Shown: positions 59,098-64,000 of the stretch, piece by piece
Layout of the letters: each line of letters begins with the position of its first letter
Position numbering within the stretch: position 1 is the stretch's first letter
Assembly: GCF_015706575.1 (NCBI RefSeq)
Contig: NW_024037069.1
Coordinates: 32,881,315-32,945,314 of the forward strand
Direction: 5' to 3'
Length of the DNA: 64,000 nucleotides
Origin: Patiria miniata
Lineage: Eukaryota; Echinodermata; Asteroidea; Valvatida; Asterinidae
Made by a program: the position numbers and the translations under genes
Notes under the pieces: model-generated
The model's input: only the letters and a program-made list of their open reading frames with translations
Database searches by the model: none
Told to the model about the DNA's origin: nothing

Positions 59098-59178
59098 AGA
59101 ATCGATTAAACCCATATCTAAGCCTTGTAGATTCTGGAGCCCGCAACGGAACAACAGAGCGATATAAATAGTTCACTA
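59098..59178 (+). repeat. Ngaro repeat B1
   Basis: 81 bp from AGAATCGATTAAACCC to ATAGTTCACTA; identical to B2 by eye. It joins A2 directly, making the internal B-A junction. Confidence 0.9.
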
Positions 59179-59236
59179 TTTGTACCGCTCTAAACGATGA
59201 GGGCGACAGAGGAATCAAGTCATTCGTGATTCTAGC
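59179..59236 (+). repeat. Ngaro repeat A2
   Basis: 58 bp, identical to A1 by eye. Confidence 0.9.
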
Positions 59237-59416
59237 TGACCGAAGGCGTGGAGTTCGCGGGGCTGTACGTGGTAAGAGTGTAACTCATAAGAGGTGAGTA
59301 AATATATCTTGTTTGGTACGCCTAGAAGTTTGCAGCCGTGGTAAGTTGTATGGTTTTCCCACCCACCCGGCCCCTTTTCCTGGTGCGGGGTTCCGTTTCA
59401 GGTTCCGGTTTCTACT

Positions 59417-59497
59417 AGAATCGATTAAACCCATATCTAAGCCTTGTAGATTCTGGAGCCCGCAACGGAACAACAGAGCGATATAAATAGTTCACTA
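59417..59497 (+). repeat. Ngaro repeat B2
   Basis: 81 bp, identical to B1 by eye. It ends CACTA against right-arm sequence GGTAGCG. Confidence 0.9.
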
Positions 59498-60092
59498 GGT
59501 AGCGATGCTCATCACAGTAAAATCGCAGAATTGTTCCTGTTTTCAGCTTGCAGCCTTTTAGTTGAAATACTTCGAACTATTTGAAATGAAAAAAAAAGTG
59601 GCGTCAGATTGCAACCTTTTTTTCCCCGTCATGTTCCTTGATTTTTAATTTTTTTGCTCAAAATTGAGGATTTGTCCACTTCTGGTTTTCAGTAGCAGGT
59701 ATAAAGGTAGGCTTTCTGTAGCTGATGTGTTTGGGTGAATAATGAATAATTCGGATATTCATGGGGATTTATCGGACGAAAACGATGAAGAAAAAGCATG
59801 TCTGGAGATGATTGTGTCAAGTCGCCACCTGACTGAGTTGCCCCAGATTTTCTTTATTTATTAGCTTTTTTTTGGGGGGGGGGGGGGGTAGTTTTGTTTA
59901 GAGTGGTTATGGGCCCTAGGCCTAACAAACTGGTATATAGCATAACACACAATTTTTACAAATCCAAGACTCACATTTTTGTTTTTATTTTGAGGATTTA
60001 AGCCCCCTGAAATTGATTTCTTAATCTTTGTGCACATGCACATGCTCTCTCTTGAGACCTATTGAATTATTCCAGCTGGGTTTTGTTTTGGC
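59498..60092. repeat. Right-arm block after the Ngaro element
   Basis: Reverse complement of 24,541-25,145. A G tract at about 59,875-59,888 replaces only four G in the left copy. Confidence 0.85.
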
Positions 60093-60396
60093 ATGAGCGC
60101 GCGAGGTAAAATAATTATTTCGAGAGGCAATGAACAAAATTTTGTTAGCAGAATTTTATCAGTTCAACATCAGTGTGAAGATTTGTCTTCCTTTTTTGTT
60201 TTGACTATAGTTTCGCTCAAAGAGACTTGTTACAGCAACATGCCCTCTCAAGTTTTGCGTCGGCAGAATACGGAATCCAATTAACGTGCTTCCCCGACAT
60301 GAATTTGGTATAGAAACACCTCCCCACCTCGCACAGGGCAAGGCGTGCGCGTGTTCCTTCGTGGTCCACCCAGCCCCATTCGTCTTCCTATATATA
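60093..60396. other. Right-arm-specific spacer
   Basis: About 300 bp downstream of gene A' with no match to the left arm and no gene recognised. The left arm has about 2.9 kb of different sequence at this place. Confidence 0.5.
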
Positions 60397-62115
60397 TTAG
60401 TTATAGGCCGTCTTCAGCTGCTCGAGTGAGCAGAGCTTCATGCCACATCCATCGCAGCGTGTCCGGGCTGACGCCAAGTCCGGGTAATACCCAGGGGTTA
60501 AGAAAAGTCTACTTCCTGCAGAAAGACAAAAACAAAAAAAGAGGATATTGTTCTGAAGAGCCTTGCTTGTAGCTGTATATTGACCTTATATAAGAATAAT
60601 CAGGACTGCAACAGTGAATGGGAAATTTGGATGAAATTAGGCCCTAAAAAACTTTGCTCCATTTTGCCATGGAACGTAGGAACATTATTTTTCAAAATTG
60701 CGATGGGCTTCAGGACTACTTTTTTAGGGGTGATCCTCTTTGGGTGGAGTTCTCCCCCAAAACACCCTTAAAACTGAAATAAGCTCTATTTTTTATGAGT
60801 GTCTCAATCACTTTCAGAGTTTTTTATTTCCTGATTGAAAAGTGGGGGTATTTTATCACCGAGGCCTATGGCAGTTTATTTTCTGGTCTGCAACCATCTG
60901 GGTGCATGCCTGTAAATAGGCCAAAAATCCGTCCGCCGAGCTCATGAATAAAAGTTATACCCTCAAAATATTCTATATTAGAGAGTTTTGAGAGCCATCA
61001 AATTGGGGAATTGAAGAGATATGGTGATGAACCTCTGGCCTGGACTTGGGGCTTCCAATTCTGAGCATTTTGGATGTGATTGGGCTCGAAAGTTGCCATG
61101 TTTTGGAGGGATTTTGAAGATGGCTACTTTTCCGCTTTGGGGAAAATAGGGGTCGTCTTCTTTGGGTGAGAATATCTCGAAAAGTCAATGGTCAACCCAC
61201 CAAAAAATGAAAAGAAAGTAAAAGATGGCATGTTGATCATCATTTTTCTGTGCAGCTTGAATAGCTGTGAGAGTGCTGAGTATTTTTACAAGAATTTTGA
61301 AGTATGCACATTTAGCACTAGTGTCTATGATATTTTTATTGCAGGGTTGCACCCATCTACAGTAACCAGCTTCCAGTGTGTTCTACCCAGCGCCACCGTG
61401 TTTCACAAGTGTCTTTTTTCATTCAACAGCGCCACCTCGGGGTCAAATAACGCCGCGGTCACGGTTTATTGATTTTTTTCCAAGGAGGGTTGGTGCCAAG
61501 TCATGGATTATTCAGTTTTTCCTTTGAATCGTTGCAAGACACTTATTCTCATTCTTGTTTTTTCCTAAAATTAAATATATTTCAACGATAAATTGAGAGA
61601 AGGAAACATTCGATGAAAAGAGCAGCGACGACGTGGTTCGAACCAGGGATCTTTGCATCCGTAGCTCATCTCGCTATCCACTATGTTTAACTTGACCACA
61701 ACCGTACTTTAATTGAATGTAACTGGTTGACTAAATAACAACATTGCTCTTGATACCACTGTTCTGTTCTCATCAATAAACATACGTCCGAAACTACTGA
61801 ATTATTCATGACTTGGCCCCAACCGTCCTGGGAATATAAATTACGCACCCCGGCAACAATGCACTCAGTATAGCCATCTTACGGAGTTTTTTAAAATACA
61901 GTATGAACTTCAAATTCGAGAGAAAATGTGATTGCATCTTGTTAAGTGACACTCTCACTTCAACCCCTCCTTTACAAATTTTAATATTTTTTTATTTCTT
62001 GCTGATAATGCTTTTTATTACCAGGAAACTCAGGGCAAAGCTTGGTGAAATCACTGCGCACGGAATCCAGAGTTACCATGGCAACGAGAAAAATCATAAC
62101 TAGACGAAACGCCAT
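60397..62115 (-). CDS. Small secreted peptide, gene A' (paralogue of gene A)
   Basis: Mirrored copy of gene A. Exon 1 is 62022-62115 and exon 2 is 60397-60515, joined in the same phase, for 70 residues. Against gene A there are three amino-acid substitutions (L9F, C20R near the signal-peptide end, and a W to G in the middle). A one-base length difference changes the end from KTGL to KTAYN. The cysteine cluster RCDGCGMKLC is unchanged. The upstream match to gene A stops about 25 bp before the ATG, where segment S begins, so its promoter may differ or be lost. Role unknown. Confidence 0.7.
60895..61372. repeat. R1 repeat in gene A' intron
   Basis: Mirrored partner of 20,643-21,115; ends with 'gggttgcacccatct'. 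Confidence 0.7.
61620..61700 (-). ncRNA. tRNA-like sequence, mirrored copy
   Basis: Reverse complement of 20,398-20,478, with the B-box-like TGGTTCGAACC kept. Probably a pseudogene or SINE head. Confidence 0.4.
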
Positions 62116-62140
62116 CTGAAACCAAAACCCACGACGAAAT

Positions 62141-62562
62141 GGAGGCAAGAAATTATTTGAACACTATAATAACAAATAAAGACAAGAAAGAATTTGTATC
62201 ACTAACAGTCAACAAGAAGTGAAACTTCGGTCTGATAGGCTATCTGGTTTGGCTTTGGGTCTAGAATTGTTGTCCTTTTATGAAAGGTCTGACCCAAATC
62301 ATGAAATCCAGAATGTTTTTAATTCATTTTTGAGCCAGCAGCAGACAAAACAATACCAAAACAAAACCCAGCTGGAATAAATCAATAGGTCCCAAGAGAG
62401 AGCATGTGCATGTGCACAAAGATTAAGAAATCAATTTCAGGGGGCCTAAATCCTCAAAATAAAAACAAACACTAAATATGTGTCTTGGGTTTGTAAAAAA
62501 TTGTGTGTAAAACTTTATACCAGTTTGTTAGGCCTAGGGCCCCAATAGCCACTCTAAACAAA
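62141..62562. repeat. Dispersed segment S, copy 2
   Basis: Same orientation as 24,345-24,755, with small indels (for example an added 'aggctat' near 62,237). It abuts the upstream side of gene A'. Confidence 0.75.
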
Positions 62563-63110
62563 ACAGAATTTTGAAGTATGGGCATTTGGCATTGGTGTCT
62601 TTAGGAATTTTTGTACTTGGTGTGAAGCCCTGAATCGTTCGCTTGGAGGATTTCTCAAATGGAAAATAGCGCCCTCTTTTCGGTCCTCCCCGACTCGCTC
62701 CTACTCCGTATCCCCTACATTGGACTTAGGGGTCCTACCTAATAGGCCAAAAATCCGTCCGCCGAGCTCATGAATACAAGTTATACACTCAAAATCTGCT
62801 ATATTAGAGAGTTCTGACAGCCATGGAATTGGGGAATTGAAGACACTATTTAGCCACATTGTGGCGGGGCCCTTTTTCAAGATGGCTTCTTTTCCACTTT
62901 GGAAAACATCACTTGTTTTGAGGGGTCGCCTATTTCGGGTTAGAATTTTTCGAAAAGTCAATGGTCAACTTACCAATAATTGGAAAGAAGATGAAAGATG
63001 ACGTGTCGATCATCATTATCCTATGTAACCTGAATACCTGTTAGAGTTTTGAGTATTTTAAAAAGAATTTTGAGGTATGGGCAAAGCACTGGTGTCCATG
63101 GGAATTTTTA
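62563..63110. repeat. R1 repeat fragments
   Basis: A short R1 piece near 62,570 is followed by a fuller copy from about 62,740 that resembles the R1 pieces of the central units (inverted). Confidence 0.65.
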
Positions 63111-64000
63111 ACCCGGGTGTACCCTCAGTTTTTTTTGGTAATCTCCTTTGACTGGGTAGCCATTGATTTCTAGTAGGTGGTTTTGGAGTTGAGGGGGTGT
63201 TCTGCAAATACCCGGAAAACAGTAGTTTGCACGTGAAACAAAACATACAAATTAAAAATTTGTTAGGAGAACAAAGAGCTTTTTTTGAAGAGCACGGGGT
63301 ATATGCATCTTTAAGTTGTATAATAACTATTTCTCACCAAATCTTTGTTAAAACCTTAGAATGACAATGACAAAGCAACATGTCGCCAATAAAGAAGGCC
63401 TAAGCATTCGGATTCAAGCTCGAGATGAATATTAATGATAGGCGTATACGTTAATGATAGGCCTATACGGACATGACCGTTATCTAAGGTCGTCCCTTTC
63501 CAACAAGCTTTCAACATGGGCGATATCAGGATTTTTCCCGAAAGTAGGAGGGGGTAGGGGTGGGGGTGGGGTGGTGGTGGGGAAACGTATTTGTGGCATA
63601 AGAGAAATTCGTCTGAGAAATTATCTCTATACCGTATGGGCCCTTCACCTAAATGGGATTGTCATTTTACTGCCTACAACTTTGAAACTTTGAAAGATAG
63701 CATACTGGATTGGCTTAGATGATTAGCGCAGAAGTTGTGTCTGCATGAGAACTGAAAAAGAACATCTTTTACATGTCACTTCTACATATATATTAACTAG
63801 CTATGGATAGATGAGTCGCAAACTCAAGAAGCAAAATCCAACACAACTTATACGTTTTTCGATCAATTTTTTTCATTGCTGAGCTCATGCATTGTATTTT
63901 GAAATCAATTTAAAGCGGAAATCAAAGATATCTTGACAAATAACTTGTTCAAATTTTGGACTCCTATAGAATATGGATGTTGTTTACCTAAAGGTTTTTT
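63111..64000. other. Window end; no gene seen
   Basis: The region to about 63,240 is an inverted match to unit sequence near 32,140-32,280. A G-rich run lies at 63,549-63,586. Nothing else is supported. Confidence 0.4.

Larger units (their letters stand above)
49181..59497 (+). mobile_element. Ngaro-like tyrosine-recombinase retrotransposon
   Basis: The 10,317-bp element has split direct repeats in the order A1 ... B1-A2-B2, typical of the Ngaro branch of DIRS-like elements. Its parts in order are a Gag-like protein with a zinc knuckle, RT and RNase H, an SGNH hydrolase domain and a tyrosine recombinase. A and B repeat pairs look identical, so the insertion is young. It looks largely whole, with about one apparent break in the pol region. 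Putative spliced gaps occur in the Gag part. The left arm of the inverted duplication keeps the empty site near 25,130-25,150. Confidence 0.85.
44420..62140 (-). repeat. Right arm of large inverted duplication
   Basis: Reverse-complement match to the left arm, interrupted by an extra ~290 bp at 45,771-46,060 and by the Ngaro-like element at 49,181-59,497. Beyond 60,092 the match breaks for about 300 bp, then resumes through gene A'. Confidence 0.85.

Noticed and set aside
49181-59497. Reading the 10.3-kb element as an ordinary LTR retrotransposon
   Set aside because: It has split direct repeats and a tyrosine recombinase rather than an integrase, and no target duplication.

Overview
The window looks like nuclear DNA of an invertebrate deuterostome, most likely an echinoderm or a near relative. 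The reasons are indirect: intron-rich animal genes, a Ngaro-type tyrosine-recombinase retroelement with an SGNH hydrolase domain (a combination known from sea urchins among other animals), many short non-autonomous transposons, and frequent 'taggcct'-type words. No long coding gene dominates. All alignments, splice junctions and identities below were judged by eye.

Region 1 (1-19,950). The first 11 kb holds no recognisable gene, only MITE-like repeats, poly-G/poly-C tracts and short tandem repeats. From 11,115 to 17,938 (+) lies a six-exon gene for a secreted pancreatic-lipase-family enzyme of about 402 residues. It has the full Ser-Asp-His triad, a very short lid, no PLAT domain and a basic C-terminal tail. 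Its introns carry several MITEs and a ~140-bp minisatellite.

Region 2 (about 19.95-62.14 kb). This is a large, interrupted inverted duplication. The left arm (about 19.95-29.7 kb) carries peptide gene A (two exons, +) and peptide gene B (−, with a TATA promoter and a 5'UTR intron). The right arm (about 44.4-62.1 kb) carries mirror copies A' (−) and B' (+). The two arms also share their MITEs in mirror order, so those insertions came before the duplication. Between the arms are direct ~3.4-kb repeat units (30.5-37.5 and 42.4-45.7 kb), whose inner part is itself inverted relative to the left arm, and a Helitron-like array (37.6-42.1 kb) dense in TGACGTCA and CCGGAAGT words.

Region 3 (49,181-59,497). 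A 10.3-kb Ngaro-like element has inserted into the right arm just downstream of gene B'. Its split direct repeats (A1 ... B1-A2-B2) look identical. The unfilled target is preserved in the left arm, so the window shows the site both before and after integration: no target duplication is seen, only a shared 'acta'. The element carries a Gag-like protein with a zinc knuckle, RT-RNase H, an SGNH hydrolase and a tyrosine recombinase.

Region 4 (62.14-64 kb) holds repeat fragments and a poly-G tract, with no gene seen.

The genes do not form a pathway. Lipase, peptide A and peptide B all encode proteins with signal peptides. The most notable themes are the mirrored peptide-gene pair with diverging copies, the natural empty/filled site pair for a tyrosine-recombinase retroelement, and the mini-lid lipase.
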